DNA of 64,000 bases from Veillonella sp. 3310 (GCF_003999875.1 NZ_RQVJ01000001.1:62001-126000); one strand, 5' to 3'. Positions 37,326-46,538 are shown, counted from the first letter of the stretch. Numbers and translations: made by a program. The notes: generated by a model from the sequence alone, not told the origin.

Positions 37326-38702
37326 ATGGCTAAAAAGAAAACAGTTTTTTTCTGCTCTGAATGTGGAAATGAGTCATCGAAATGGTTTGGTCGTTGTACC
37401 TCTTGTGGCGCTTGGAATACGGCAGTAGAAGAAGAACTTCAACCAGAAGTGAAAACGAAGCATGTAGCATCTTATCGACCGGTACAAGACGAGGACAATA
37501 AGCCAAAAGCTTTGACAGAAATTGAGGTAGGAGCTATTGCCCGTATTACTTCTGGATATGGGGAAATTGACCGTGTTCTAGGTGGTGGTATCGTACCAGG
37601 TGCATTGATTTTGCTAGGTGGGGACCCAGGTATTGGTAAGTCTACCTTACTATTGCAAGTATCTGGTCGTATTGCAGAAGAGTCTGGTAAGGTACTATAT
37701 GCATCTGGAGAAGAATCAGATATGCAGTTAAAGTTGAGAGCTCATCGACTAGGTATCAATTCTTCCAATCTGTTAGTGCAGGCAGAAACTAATTTAGATA
37801 CCATATTGAATGAAGCTAAACGAAGTCAACCAATGCTGCTTGTGATTGACTCTATCCAAACTATGTATGTAGGCTCTGTAGAATCTGCACCGGGTAGTGT
37901 CAGTCAAGTTCGTGAATGTACGGCTAGATTGTTGCGCTTTGCAAAAGATCAAGATATTCCCGTGATTATCATTGGTCATGTAACAAAAGATGGTACCATT
38001 GCAGGACCTCGTATGCTGGAGCATATGGTAGACGTAGTACTATATTTTGAAGGGGAACGGTCCTATCAATTCCGTATTTTACGAGGCATTAAAAATCGAT
38101 TTGGCTCTACTTCTGAATCAGGGTTATTTACTATGGAAGAAGAAGGCTTAGGAGAACTGCTTAATCCATCAGCAACTTTATTAGCAGAACGGTCAGAAGA
38201 GGAAACAGGATCCGCCATCATGGCATACCTAGAAGGAGTACGACCTATCTTAGTAGAAGTACAAAGTTTAGTGGTCTCTACAGCATTTGGCATGCCACGT
38301 CGAACTGCGATTGGTTATGATTTAAATAAGCTGATTTTGCTTCTAGCAGTATTAGAAAAACGCTGTGGCTTTACCTTGGGAAATAAAGATGTGTATGTCA
38401 CTATCATTGGTGGCTTAAAAGTTAATGAACCGGCATGTGATTTAGCGATGGCAGTGGCGATTATCTCTAATTTAAAAAACAAGCCAGTACCTCCAGATAT
38501 GGTGATCTTAGGTGAAGTAGGATTGACCGGCAATATTCGTAGTATTCCACGCATAGAACAACGGATAGGTGAAGCCAAAAAACTTGGATTTAAACAATTT
38601 ATTATCCCTGCTGGAAATGTAAAACAATTAAAAGGAATACAAGACGGTATCTCCATACAAGGCGTTACCAGTATTCAAGAAGTAATGAAAAGTATATTCT
38701 AA
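37326..38702 (+). CDS. radA: DNA repair/branch-migration protein RadA
   Basis: RadA is a RecA-like ATPase for recombination intermediates. The 458-residue protein has an N-terminal zinc finger (CSECGNESSKWFGRCTSCGAWN pattern: C-x2-C then C-x2-C, residues 10-28), Walker A GGDPGIGKST near 98, the RadA-specific KNRFGST motif near 256, and a C-terminal Lon-like domain. It opens the conserved radA-yacL-ispDF-gltX-cysS cluster. Confidence 0.97.
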   Translation: MAKKKTVFFCSECGNESSKWFGRCTSCGAWNTAVEEELQPEVKTKHVASYRPVQDEDNKPKALTEIEVGAIARITSGYGEIDRVLGGGIVPGALILLGGDPGIGKSTLLLQVSGRIAEESGKVLYASGEESDMQLKLRAHRLGINSSNLLVQAETNLDTILNEAKRSQPMLLVIDSIQTMYVGSVESAPGSVSQVRECTARLLRFAKDQDIPVIIIGHVTKDGTIAGPRMLEHMVDVVLYFEGERSYQFRILRGIKNRFGSTSESGLFTMEEEGLGELLNPSATLLAERSEEETGSAIMAYLEGVRPILVEVQSLVVSTAFGMPRRTAIGYDLNKLILLLAVLEKRCGFTLGNKDVYVTIIGGLKVNEPACDLAMAVAIISNLKNKPVPPDMVILGEVGLTGNIRSIPRIEQRIGEAKKLGFKQFIIPAGNVKQLKGIQDGISIQGVTSIQEVMKSIF

Positions 38703-38789
38703 ACCTATTTGCTGAGTTTTTATTATGATTCATTCATGAGAATCACAGATAGGTATAGTATACTTTTATAAAAAGGAGGAGGTGACCAT

Positions 38790-39923
38790 ATGATCTATAA
38801 ATTATTGCGCTATGTTATTGCTATCTTATTTGGTAGTATGGGATACGTCGGTGCGGATGCTCTATCAACGCTTATGGTATCTGTATGGGATGAAAAGATG
38901 CTACAGATGGGCGTATTTGGGATATCTGCAATTATGATATTGTACTATACCATAAGTATCTTAGTAGCGGCGATTATTGGTTATTTAGTGTCCCAGTATA
39001 TTTTACGTATAGGCTTAAGCGTAGCAAAACAAATTGAACGTATTTTAAGTCGAGTTCCTAGTCAACAATTAGTGGCGGGCACGATAGGATTATTATTTGG
39101 ACTCATTATTGCTAATTTAATTGGTGTGGCTTTTGAGCGGGTACCAATTATTGGCTCATACTTACCTATCGTGCTTAGTGCCGTATTAGGTTATATTGGG
39201 ATTCGTTTAGGGATGGATAAAGGACCAGATTTATATAAAGCTACGGTATCCTATACGTTTAGAGGATTACTTAATAAGGGGAGAAAACCTAAGGAATCAA
39301 AGGTAAAAGAAATCCGAACTGCTTCTGCTAAGGTCTTAGATACATCGGTTGTCATTGATGGTCGAATTTTAGATATTGTAAATACGGGATTTTTAGAAGG
39401 CCCTTTCATAGTACCTGTATTTGTTCTAGAAGAATTGCAAAAACTGTCTGATTCTGCGGATACTATGAAACGGAATAGAGGTAGACGAGGGCTAGACTTA
39501 CTACAAACAATGCGTGAAAAATTAAAAGAATCTATGGAAATCATTGATGTTGACTATGAAGATCTGTCAGAAGTAGATTTGAAATTGATTCGCCTTAGTA
39601 TGGATAACCATTGGAAACTGATAACTAATGATTTTAATCTTAATAAAATAGCTACCTTGCAAGGTGTTGAGGTGTTGAATCTAAATGATTTAGCAAATGC
39701 GATTAAGCCGAAAATGATGAGCGGTGAAACCTTACAAGTACGCATTATGAAAGCTGGTAAAGAACCACATCAGGGAGTTGCTTACTTAGATGACGGTACT
39801 ATGATTGTTGTAGAAAATGGTGTGGACTATGTGGATCAAACAGTGAATGTAGTAGTTACTTCTGTATTACAAACTAGTGCGGGACGAATGATTTTTGCCC
39901 GTGTAGAGGAACCAAATTCCTAG
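38790..39923 (+). CDS. PIN/TRAM-domain membrane protein (YacL family)
   Basis: The 377-residue protein has about four N-terminal membrane segments (up to about residue 140), a PIN nuclease domain (about 178-305) with acidic residues in LDTSVVIDGRILD, FVLEELQKL and WKLITNDFNLNKIA, and a C-terminal TRAM RNA-binding domain (about 310-370). It is a member of the YacL family found between radA and ispD in Firmicutes; its RNA target is unknown. Confidence 0.92.
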   Translation: MIYKLLRYVIAILFGSMGYVGADALSTLMVSVWDEKMLQMGVFGISAIMILYYTISILVAAIIGYLVSQYILRIGLSVAKQIERILSRVPSQQLVAGTIGLLFGLIIANLIGVAFERVPIIGSYLPIVLSAVLGYIGIRLGMDKGPDLYKATVSYTFRGLLNKGRKPKESKVKEIRTASAKVLDTSVVIDGRILDIVNTGFLEGPFIVPVFVLEELQKLSDSADTMKRNRGRRGLDLLQTMREKLKESMEIIDVDYEDLSEVDLKLIRLSMDNHWKLITNDFNLNKIATLQGVEVLNLNDLANAIKPKMMSGETLQVRIMKAGKEPHQGVAYLDDGTMIVVENGVDYVDQTVNVVVTSVLQTSAGRMIFARVEEPNS

Positions 39924-39935
39924 AAAGGGAGTACC

Positions 39936-41102
39936 ATGATCAGTTGTATCTTATTAGCTGCAGGTGCAGGACGCCGAATGGGCTATACAGAGAATAAAGT
40001 ATGTATGCCATTGGGACAGTATACAGTGTTACAATGGAATTTACATCATATGAAGCAATGGGAAGGCTTAGAAGAAGTCATAGTGGTTGTATCGGAAGGC
40101 GATCAATTGTCTATTCAAGAACAAGTAGAAGCCATGCAGGTACCGTGGGTGATACAATATGTTATTGGTGGAGCAGAACGACAAGATTCTGTAGCAGCAG
40201 GACTTTCACAGGTGGCGAGTGGAGCAGATATCATTCTGGTTCATGATGGAGCAAGACCATTGGCGAATCAAGAGTTAGCTCGTCGAGTGGTTGAGGGGGC
40301 TAAAGCATATGGAGCAGCGGTGCCAGCCATTCCTGTGGTTGATACGATAAAACGAGTGAATGCAGAGGGATATGTAGAAGAAACCTTACTACGTTCTGAA
40401 CTATATGGAATGCAAACACCACAAGGGTTTCAAACAGCGGTTTTATTAGATGCCTATGTATATGCGGAAGAACACAGATACAAAGGAACTGATGATGTAT
40501 CCTTAGTAGAGTTTCAAGGAAAGCCAGTGCACATTGTGGAAGGGGATAGAAAAAATATTAAATTAACAGTCCCTGAAGATGTAGCGATTGCTAAGAAATA
40601 TTTAGGAGTGGAACCGATGATGCGAATTGGTTATGGTTATGATGTTCACCGTTTTAAAGAGGGGCGACCTTGTGTATTAGGTGGTGTCTCTATCGATAGC
40701 CCTATTGGTCCTGATGGGCATTCTGATGCGGATGTGTTGATTCATGCCCTTATGGATGCCATGTTGGGGGCAGCAGGAATGCGAGACATTGGGTATTATT
40801 TTCCACCAGAAGATGATGCTTTCAAAGGGATTTCTAGTAGGCTATTATTAGAAAAAGTGGTACAATTATTAAAGGACTCAAATTTTGGAATCTACAATGC
40901 AGATATCATGGTCATTGCAGAAGCTCCTAAATTGAAGCCTCATATTGAAGAGATGAAAAAAAATCTAAGTGAGGATTTAGGTATTCCACTTAGTAGAATT
41001 AGTATTAAAGCAACGACAAATGAAGGGTTAGGTGCCTTGGGAAGAACAGAAGGTATAGCCGCACAAGCTGTTGTTTCAATGTATGAAAGAGAGGAGTTAT
41101 AA
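39936..41102 (+). CDS. ispDF: Bifunctional IspD/IspF (MEP pathway)
   Basis: This 388-residue fusion has IspD (residues 1 to about 225: LLAAGAGRRMGYTENKVCMP CTP-binding, VHDGARPL) and IspF (about 230-388: GYGYDVHRF with the zinc Asp/His pair, GHSDADVLIHALMDA, IKATTNEGLGALG). IspD makes CDP-methylerythritol; IspF closes the cyclodiphosphate. In most Firmicutes they are two neighbouring genes; here they are one frame. Together with ispH at 2651 this shows that the organism uses the MEP route. Confidence 0.95.
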   Translation: MISCILLAAGAGRRMGYTENKVCMPLGQYTVLQWNLHHMKQWEGLEEVIVVVSEGDQLSIQEQVEAMQVPWVIQYVIGGAERQDSVAAGLSQVASGADIILVHDGARPLANQELARRVVEGAKAYGAAVPAIPVVDTIKRVNAEGYVEETLLRSELYGMQTPQGFQTAVLLDAYVYAEEHRYKGTDDVSLVEFQGKPVHIVEGDRKNIKLTVPEDVAIAKKYLGVEPMMRIGYGYDVHRFKEGRPCVLGGVSIDSPIGPDGHSDADVLIHALMDAMLGAAGMRDIGYYFPPEDDAFKGISSRLLLEKVVQLLKDSNFGIYNADIMVIAEAPKLKPHIEEMKKNLSEDLGIPLSRISIKATTNEGLGALGRTEGIAAQAVVSMYEREEL

Positions 41103-41105
41103 CTC

Positions 41106-42545
41106 ATGAAAGTTCGTTTTGCACCGAGTCCAACCGGTCCATTTCATATTGGTGGAGCTCGCTCCGCATTATTTAACTATTTATTAGCTCGTAAAGAGCA
41201 AGGTACATTCTTATTGCGCGTAGAGGATACAGACCAAGCACGTTCCACACGTGAAAGTGAAGAAAATATCAAAGCTGCTCTTAAATGGCTTGGTATGGAT
41301 TGGGATGAAGGTGTTGACGTAGGGGGCGAACATGGCCCATATCGTCAAACAGAACGTTTAGATATTTACGAAAAAGTAACACAACAATTGTTAGAATCTG
41401 GTCATGCTTACGAATGTTATTGTTCCCAAGAAGAATTAGATGCTGTTCGTGAAGAGCAATTAGGCCGTGGTGAAACACCTAAATATAATGGTCATTGTCA
41501 TCATTTAACGGAAGAACAAAAGGCTGCGTACAAAGCTGAAGGTCGCAAACCGACTATTCGTTTGCGTGTTCCTTTGCATGAAACAGTAGCGTTTGATGAC
41601 ATGGTTCGTGGTCATGTATCCTTTGAATCTAATGGAATTGGCGATTTCGTTATCGTAAAATCCGATGGAATTCCTGTCTATAACTATGCTGTAGTAGTGG
41701 ACGATCACACAATGGGAATTTCTCATGTTATCCGTGCAGAAGAACATTTATCGAACACACCACGCCAAATCGTAATCTACAAAGCCTTAGGTTGGGATGT
41801 GCCAACATTTGGTCATATTTCCTTAATCATGGGCAAAGATGGCAAAAAAATGAGTAAACGTCATGGTGCTACCTCTGTAGAACAATACCGTGAATTAGGT
41901 TATTTGCCAGAAGCGATTGTGAACTTCTTGGCTCTATTGGGCTGGGCTCCTGAAGGAGAAAAAGAGCTATTCACTATGGATGAGTTAACAAAACAATTCT
42001 CTATGGATCGAGTGGCAAAAAATCCTGCAGTCTTCGATATCGATAAATTGAATTACATCAACTTTAACTATATGAAACAATTGACACCAGAAGCATTGTA
42101 TGAATTATGCTTGCCTCATTTGGTGAAAGCTGGCTACGCTAGTGAAAATCCATCTGCAGAGGAACAAGCATGGTTGACGATGCTTTGCACTTGTGTGAAA
42201 GATCATATTAGCTATGGCGCTCAAATTGTAGATGAAGTAGGTATGTTCTTCCAAGATGATATCCTAGAAGATGCAGAACATGCTGAGGATATTGCAGCTG
42301 TGAAAGCAGAAGAGTCTTATCCAACTGTTATTGGGGCTTTCAAAGATAAAATTGAAGCCATGAATGAAATTACTCCAGAGGCTGTAAAAGCAGCTATCAA
42401 AGCGATTATGAAAGAAACTGGATTGAAAGGCAAGTTTGTATTTATGCCGATTCGTATCGCTACGACAGGTCAAATGCATGGCCCAGATTTGAATTATATT
42501 ATTACCTTATTTGGCAAAGAAAAGGTACTTCGCCGTTTAGGCTAA
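41106..42545 (+). CDS. gltX: Glutamate-tRNA ligase
   Basis: GltX charges tRNA(Glu). The 479-residue class I synthetase has the HIGH-like FHIGGARSALFN near the N-terminus and KMSKRHG near residue 250. The length and the C-terminal anticodon-binding region are typical. It starts three bases after ispDF. The same fold without the anticodon-binding part is found in GluQ-RS at 53830. Confidence 0.97.
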   Translation: MKVRFAPSPTGPFHIGGARSALFNYLLARKEQGTFLLRVEDTDQARSTRESEENIKAALKWLGMDWDEGVDVGGEHGPYRQTERLDIYEKVTQQLLESGHAYECYCSQEELDAVREEQLGRGETPKYNGHCHHLTEEQKAAYKAEGRKPTIRLRVPLHETVAFDDMVRGHVSFESNGIGDFVIVKSDGIPVYNYAVVVDDHTMGISHVIRAEEHLSNTPRQIVIYKALGWDVPTFGHISLIMGKDGKKMSKRHGATSVEQYRELGYLPEAIVNFLALLGWAPEGEKELFTMDELTKQFSMDRVAKNPAVFDIDKLNYINFNYMKQLTPEALYELCLPHLVKAGYASENPSAEEQAWLTMLCTCVKDHISYGAQIVDEVGMFFQDDILEDAEHAEDIAAVKAEESYPTVIGAFKDKIEAMNEITPEAVKAAIKAIMKETGLKGKFVFMPIRIATTGQMHGPDLNYIITLFGKEKVLRRLG

Positions 42546-42569
42546 GTGCATACAAGGAGGCTATTTCTA

Positions 42570-44018
42570 ATGAGAGAACTGACAGTTTTCAATACGATGA
42601 CCCGAGAAAAATCAGTGTTCCGACCTGTGAAAGAAGGGGAAGTTAGCATCTACGTATGCGGTGTAACACCATATAATCATCCTCATATTGGTAATGCACG
42701 TCCTTTCGTAACTTGGGATACCATACGTCGTTATTTGAGTCATGTGGGATACAAAGTGACATATATCCAAAACTTCACAGATGTAGATGACAAAATCATC
42801 AATACATCCAATGGTGAAGGTGTGGCATGGAATGTGATTTCCGATCGCTATATTGATGCCTACTATGATGTGATGGATGCATTGCATGTACGACGTGCTG
42901 ATGTGTATCCTCGTGTATCTACACATATGGATGAAATCATTGCTATGATTAGTACATTAATTGATAATGGCTATGCCTATGCTGTGGATGGCGATGTATA
43001 CTATCGTGTAGAAAAATTTGAACATTATGGCAAACTATCTGGTCGTACCTTGGACGATATGGAAGCCGGTGCTCGTGTGGATGTCGATGACCGTAAAGAA
43101 AATCCTATGGACTTTGCTTTGTGGAAAGCGGCAAAACCAGGGGAACCATTCTGGGAGAGCCCTTGGGGACAGGGTCGTCCAGGTTGGCACATTGAATGTT
43201 CTGCTATGAGTCAAAAATATTTGGGCGAAGAGTTTGACTTCCACGGTGGTGGATCTGATTTAATTTTCCCTCACCATGAAAATGAAATTGCTCAATCCGA
43301 AGGGTGCTCTGAACATCATCCAGCGGTGCGTTATTGGGTACACAATGGATTTATTACGATCAACCAAGAAAAAATGAGTAAATCCTTGAACAACTTCTTC
43401 TTGGTGAAAGATATCCTAGAACAATATAGTGCGGATGCATTGCGTTTCTTCTTGCTGAGCACACATTATCGTAGTCCATTGGACTTTAGTGATGAACGTT
43501 TGGACGAAGCAACAAAAGCAATTGAGCGTTTCCAAACTGTCATCAACAATTTGTTGTACTTGGAAAGTCGCCCAGCAGGTAGTTGTGAAACAGAAGCTTC
43601 TGAATTGTTGACGAATGCTCGCAACTATTTGGAAGAATTTGAAGCCGCTATGAGCGATGATTTCAATACCGCCCTTGCTACAGCTCCTATCTACGGATTG
43701 GCGAAAGAAATTAACATTTACTACCAATCTGTTCAAAGTTGTGATGGCACTGTATGCCATAGTACAATTGGAGAAGTGAAAGAAATCTTTAAATTGATGT
43801 TAGATATCTTAGGCTTACTAGAAGATGGCTGGAAAGGTCAAGAAAGTAGCACAGAAGAATATAATCAATTGATGGAGGTCATCTTAAATATTCGCCAATG
43901 TGCGCGTGAGCAAAAACAATGGGGCATTGCAGACTCCATTCGTGATGAATTGGCAAATATTGGCATTGTCATCGAAGACTCCCCACAAGGGGCACGGTGG
44001 AAAAAACGTGAACTTTAA
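42570..44018 (+). CDS. cysS: Cysteine-tRNA ligase
   Basis: CysS charges tRNA(Cys). The 482-residue protein has [19 protein letters not shown] (zinc cysteine and HIGH motif), WHIECSAM and [12 protein letters not shown] 42570 follows AAGGAGG; an in-frame ATG at 42546 is directly after gltX but upstream of the ribosome binding site. In Bacillus cysE lies between gltX and cysS; here it is absent. Confidence 0.97.
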   Translation: MRELTVFNTMTREKSVFRPVKEGEVSIYVCGVTPYNHPHIGNARPFVTWDTIRRYLSHVGYKVTYIQNFTDVDDKIINTSNGEGVAWNVISDRYIDAYYDVMDALHVRRADVYPRVSTHMDEIIAMISTLIDNGYAYAVDGDVYYRVEKFEHYGKLSGRTLDDMEAGARVDVDDRKENPMDFALWKAAKPGEPFWESPWGQGRPGWHIECSAMSQKYLGEEFDFHGGGSDLIFPHHENEIAQSEGCSEHHPAVRYWVHNGFITINQEKMSKSLNNFFLVKDILEQYSADALRFFLLSTHYRSPLDFSDERLDEATKAIERFQTVINNLLYLESRPAGSCETEASELLTNARNYLEEFEAAMSDDFNTALATAPIYGLAKEINIYYQSVQSCDGTVCHSTIGEVKEIFKLMLDILGLLEDGWKGQESSTEEYNQLMEVILNIRQCAREQKQWGIADSIRDELANIGIVIEDSPQGARWKKREL

Positions 44019-44466
44019 TCGATACAAACAGCTACGATCTATGGCGATTGATAAATTAAAATCTTCAGTGAAAGTAGAAGCAAATGGAGAGGGTCCTTTA
44101 GAGGACTCTCTTATGCTTGCTTACATTGGCGACGGTGTGTACACTTTATTTATCAGAAATCGTGTAGTAGAAACGGGCATTACAAAAACACAAATACTTC
44201 ATGATGTGGTGACATCATTTATTAATGCAAAAGCACAAGCTAAGGTGTTGTTAGCATTAGAGCCTTCATTAACAGAAGAAGAATTGCTTGTAGCAAAACG
44301 TGCTCGCAATAGTAATGTGCATGTACCTAAAAGCGCTAGTGTGCAGGAATACCGTATGAGTACAGCCTTTGAGGCGTTATTGGGGTATACCTATCGAAAA
44401 GGGGATGAAAAGAGGTTGCAAACTCTCATGCAATTCGCTTTTTCTGAAACGTTGTCACGTATGTAA
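44008..44466 (+). CDS. mrnC: Mini-ribonuclease III
   Basis: MrnC is the dsRNA-binding-domain-free RNase III that matures 23S rRNA in Firmicutes. The roughly 152-residue protein has LMLAYIGDGVYTLFIR (the acidic catalytic helix) and FEALLGYTYRKGDEKRL (second acidic pair). The start is uncertain: GTG 44008 (overlapping cysS by 11 bases) or ATG 44041; the frame stays open further into cysS but that part has no homologous look. Neighbours cysS and rlmB are those of the B. subtilis gene. Confidence 0.93.
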   Translation: MNFNRYKQLRSMAIDKLKSSVKVEANGEGPLEDSLMLAYIGDGVYTLFIRNRVVETGITKTQILHDVVTSFINAKAQAKVLLALEPSLTEEELLVAKRARNSNVHVPKSASVQEYRMSTAFEALLGYTYRKGDEKRLQTLMQFAFSETLSRM

Positions 44467-44526
44467 AGAAAAAATCACGATATATTCAGGTTTGCTTTGT
44501 CACGTTCATAACCGGCATTTAGAATT

Positions 44527-44600
44527 AAGGAAGAGCACGGCATACCCCCTCTCAAACGGTATTTCATAATGTTTGTTCGGGGGCATACCGTGCTCTTCTT
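44527..44600. repeat. Long-hairpin repeat, copy 1
   Basis: The arm gaagagcacgg (44530-44540) pairs with ccgtgctcttc (44588-44598); after two mismatches ccccc pairs with ggggg, then caaac (44553-44557) pairs with gtttg (44571-44575) around a 13-base loop. In total about 23 pairs. The hairpin half is nearly the same as copy 3; its left flank lacks a clear match to the block shared by copies 2 and 3. Confidence 0.85.
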
Positions 44601-44676
44601 GTATTTTCTAAATTAGAGAAAATTGAACGTGGCATCCCTAGAATATGTCGCACTTTTTCGGTATGTGCTAGTGCGA

Positions 44677-44783
44677 GTGACAACGTTACAGCGGATGGTG
44701 CTCATAGGAGAGGGAAGACCGCCACACATTCCTCCGCAAACTGATCCTACGGTAGGTTTGCTCCGGAACATGTGGCGTTCTTC
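44677..44783. repeat. Long-hairpin repeat, copy 2
   Basis: It begins with a block at 44677-44720 (gtgacaacgtt, agcggatggt, ctca, gggaagacc) that recurs in copy 3. The hairpin follows: gaaga / tcttc, cgccaca / tgtggcg, ttcc / ggaa and gcaaac / gtttgc around a 14-base loop, same plan as copy 1 but different sequence. Directly after it, gctttttg / caaaaagc (44786-44810) forms another small hairpin. Confidence 0.85.
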
Positions 44784-44883
44784 TAGCTTTTTGGCTAATC
44801 ATCAAAAAGCCACATACTTCTTATAGCAGATATAAATATATCTTTATTGAAGCCTATGACATATTTCTCTATACCTATATAGG

Positions 44884-44986
44884 GTGACAACGTTTTAGCG
44901 GATGGTACTCAGGTGGAAAGGGAAGACCACGGCATACCCCTTCAAACAGTATTTAATCATGTTTGTTCGGGGGCATCGTGCTCTTA
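44884..44986. repeat. Long-hairpin repeat, copy 3
   Basis: The left block (44884-44928) matches copy 2, and the hairpin (44922-44985) matches copy 1, including caaac / gtttgttcggggg; the right arm lacks two bases relative to copy 1. So this copy is a mosaic of the other two. It ends a few bases before the probable rlmB promoter. Confidence 0.85.
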
Positions 44987-44988
44987 TT

Positions 44989-45017
44989 TTGGGGTTGTCC
45001 TCTTTTAATGGTATAAT
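44989..45017 (+). promoter_or_regulatory. Probable promoter of rlmB-yacP
   Basis: TTGGGG (44989-44994), a 17-base spacer and TATAAT (45012-45017), with TGG directly before the -10. It begins right at the end of hairpin repeat copy 3, so the repeat could influence it. Confidence 0.55.
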
Positions 45018-45196
45018 GAAGTGGTAGCTTAGTTATTTCTAGGCTTTGGTCTTGATTTTAATCTTAATAATATAAGAAGATATTTTGTAATATTAATGCT
45101 TGTAGTATTGATATGGTTAGAATATATACCGCAATATGTTTAGTAAGATGTTACTACGTATTGTTAGGTTTGCTTTTAGGAAAGTTTGAGGTTTTC

Positions 45197-45916
45197 ATGG
45201 ATACGTTTATTGTGGGTCGTAATGCTGTGCGTGAGGCACTAAAATCAGATCGTGGGATTCATCGTATTTTAGTGGCGGAAGGTAAGCAAGGGGGCTCTCT
45301 TTCAGAGATATTGGGTTTGGCAAAGTCTAAGGGTGTAGAAATTCGTCGTGTTAAGGAACGGGAGTTACAAAAATATCCTAGTGATGTGCCTAATCAAGGT
45401 GTGGTTGCATTAGTAAATGCTGTAAAGTTTCAAGAAATGCAAGATGTATTGCTGCAATGTACGGAAGAACATCCATTGTTAATTTTAACGGATGGTGTGG
45501 AAGACCCTCATAATATGGGAGCCATCATTCGTACGGCGGAGTGTGTGGGAGCTACGGCGGTGCTCATTCCAAAACGTCATAATGCGCCAATTAACGCGAC
45601 GGTAAGTAAAACGTCTGCAGGAGCTGTGGAATCGATTCCACTGGTGCAAATTGGTAATGTAGCGCAGACTATTGAGCAATTAAAAAGCCAAGGATTCTGG
45701 GTGATGGGTGCCCATATGGATGGGACTGTAATGTACGATGTGAATATGACAGGACCCATTGTATTGGTCATAGGGAATGAAGGGAAAGGCTTAAGCCGTT
45801 TAACAAAGGAGTTATGTGATGTATTGGTAACGATTCCGATGTTTGGAACGATTAACTCATTAAATGCATCGGTAGCAGCGGCGATTCTTTTATACGAAGC
45901 GAGACGTCAACGATAG
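45197..45916 (+). CDS. rlmB: 23S rRNA (guanosine2251-2'-O)-methyltransferase
   Basis: RlmB is a SPOUT-class (trefoil knot) methyltransferase. The 239-residue protein has an N-terminal substrate-binding domain (FIVGRNAVREAL) and a knot domain with LTDGVEDPHNMGAIIRTAE, IVLVIGNEGKGLSRL and IPMFGTINSLNASVAAAI, the three standard motifs. ATG 45197 gives the usual N-terminus; an in-frame ATG at 45113 would add a non-homologous hydrophobic stretch. Confidence 0.96.
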   Translation: MDTFIVGRNAVREALKSDRGIHRILVAEGKQGGSLSEILGLAKSKGVEIRRVKERELQKYPSDVPNQGVVALVNAVKFQEMQDVLLQCTEEHPLLILTDGVEDPHNMGAIIRTAECVGATAVLIPKRHNAPINATVSKTSAGAVESIPLVQIGNVAQTIEQLKSQGFWVMGAHMDGTVMYDVNMTGPIVLVIGNEGKGLSRLTKELCDVLVTIPMFGTINSLNASVAAAILLYEARRQR

Positions 45917-45926
45917 TAGGTATACT

Positions 45927-46463
45927 ATGAAAAAAGATATTTTAATTGTAGATGGATATAATGTTATTTTTGACTGGGCTGATTTAAAGTCTCTTAGCAA
46001 GGAGTCTTTAGAACATGCTAGATTAGAACTACGTCATCGTTTACTCAATTATGGTAGTTATAAGGGATATAAGATTATTTTAGTGTTTGATGGTAAGCAT
46101 GCCCCCTTTACAGCGGATGAACAACGTATATCATCTGACTTTATTGAAGTATTCACAGGAACCCATGAAACAGCAGATGCTTATATTGAACGAGAAGTCT
46201 TTAGCAAGAAAGGTCAATATAAGACGATTTATGTTGTCACAAGTGATGGAGAAGAGCAAAATCAAATTTTAGGGTTTGGCGGTCTTCGTATATCTGCTCG
46301 TGAATTGCGCCATCAAATTGAGTTGGCAAAACAGGAAGAGCGTAAACGCTATACAGGACATCATAGACGAGATGCTATGACATTACAACGTAATGAATTG
46401 GGCGCGCATATTGATGGAGATGTGGCTGAAAAATTAGAACGTATGAGACGAGGGGAGCTATGA
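45927..46463 (+). CDS. yacP: NYN-domain ribonuclease (YacP/Rae1 family)
   Basis: The 178-residue protein has the NYN/PIN-like fold: DILIVDGYNVIFDW at the start, ILVFDGKHAP and VVTSDGEEQNQILGFGG carry the acidic residues. In B. subtilis the homologue Rae1 cleaves mRNA in the ribosomal A site. Its place after rlmB is conserved. The stop codon lies in the loop of its own terminator hairpin. Confidence 0.93.
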   Translation: MKKDILIVDGYNVIFDWADLKSLSKESLEHARLELRHRLLNYGSYKGYKIILVFDGKHAPFTADEQRISSDFIEVFTGTHETADAYIEREVFSKKGQYKTIYVVTSDGEEQNQILGFGGLRISARELRHQIELAKQEERKRYTGHHRRDAMTLQRNELGAHIDGDVAEKLERMRRGEL

Positions 46464-46477
46464 GAGTAGCTCCTTTT
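46454..46477 (+). terminator. Short terminator overlapping the yacP stop codon
   Basis: Stem ggagcta (46454-46460) / tagctcc (46467-46473) with loop tgagag, then TTTT. The TGA stop (46461-46463) is in the loop. Confidence 0.65.
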
Positions 46478-46538
46478 GTTATGGTATTCAGGATATCCCT
46501 TATATGGGAATACTAAAAGAAGTAGATATTTGTATAAT

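Larger units (their letters stand above)
44467..45196. other. Large intergenic region with hairpin repeats and rlmB leader
   Basis: Between mrnC and rlmB there are about 730 bases without a gene I can support. The first 520 hold three related long-hairpin repeats (44527-44600, 44677-44783, 44884-44986) and smaller inverted repeats, such as cgcac/gtgcg at 44649-44675. The last 180 are an A/T-rich leader after a TATAAT at 45012-45017, with no riboswitch that I recognise. Confidence 0.8.

Noticed and set aside
38727-38746. Inverted repeat tgattc / gaatca upstream of the yacL-like gene
   Set aside because: Six-base arms with an eight-base gap are within chance in an A/T-rich gap, and the motif fits no operator I know.
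44623-44826. A 67-codon open frame in the hairpin-repeat region
   Set aside because: It runs through the arms of repeat copy 2, has no ribosome binding site and no protein-like pattern; the frame is explained by the repeats.
44527-44986. CRISPR array or integron attC sites
   Set aside because: There are three imperfect copies at irregular distances with differing arms, no uniform short repeats and spacers, no cas genes or integrase, and the conserved boxes are at the loop side rather than at the ends as in attC.
45113-45196. N-terminal extension of rlmB from ATG 45113
   Set aside because: The extra 28 residues are hydrophobic and unlike RlmB homologues; the ATG at 45197 gives the usual N-terminus.
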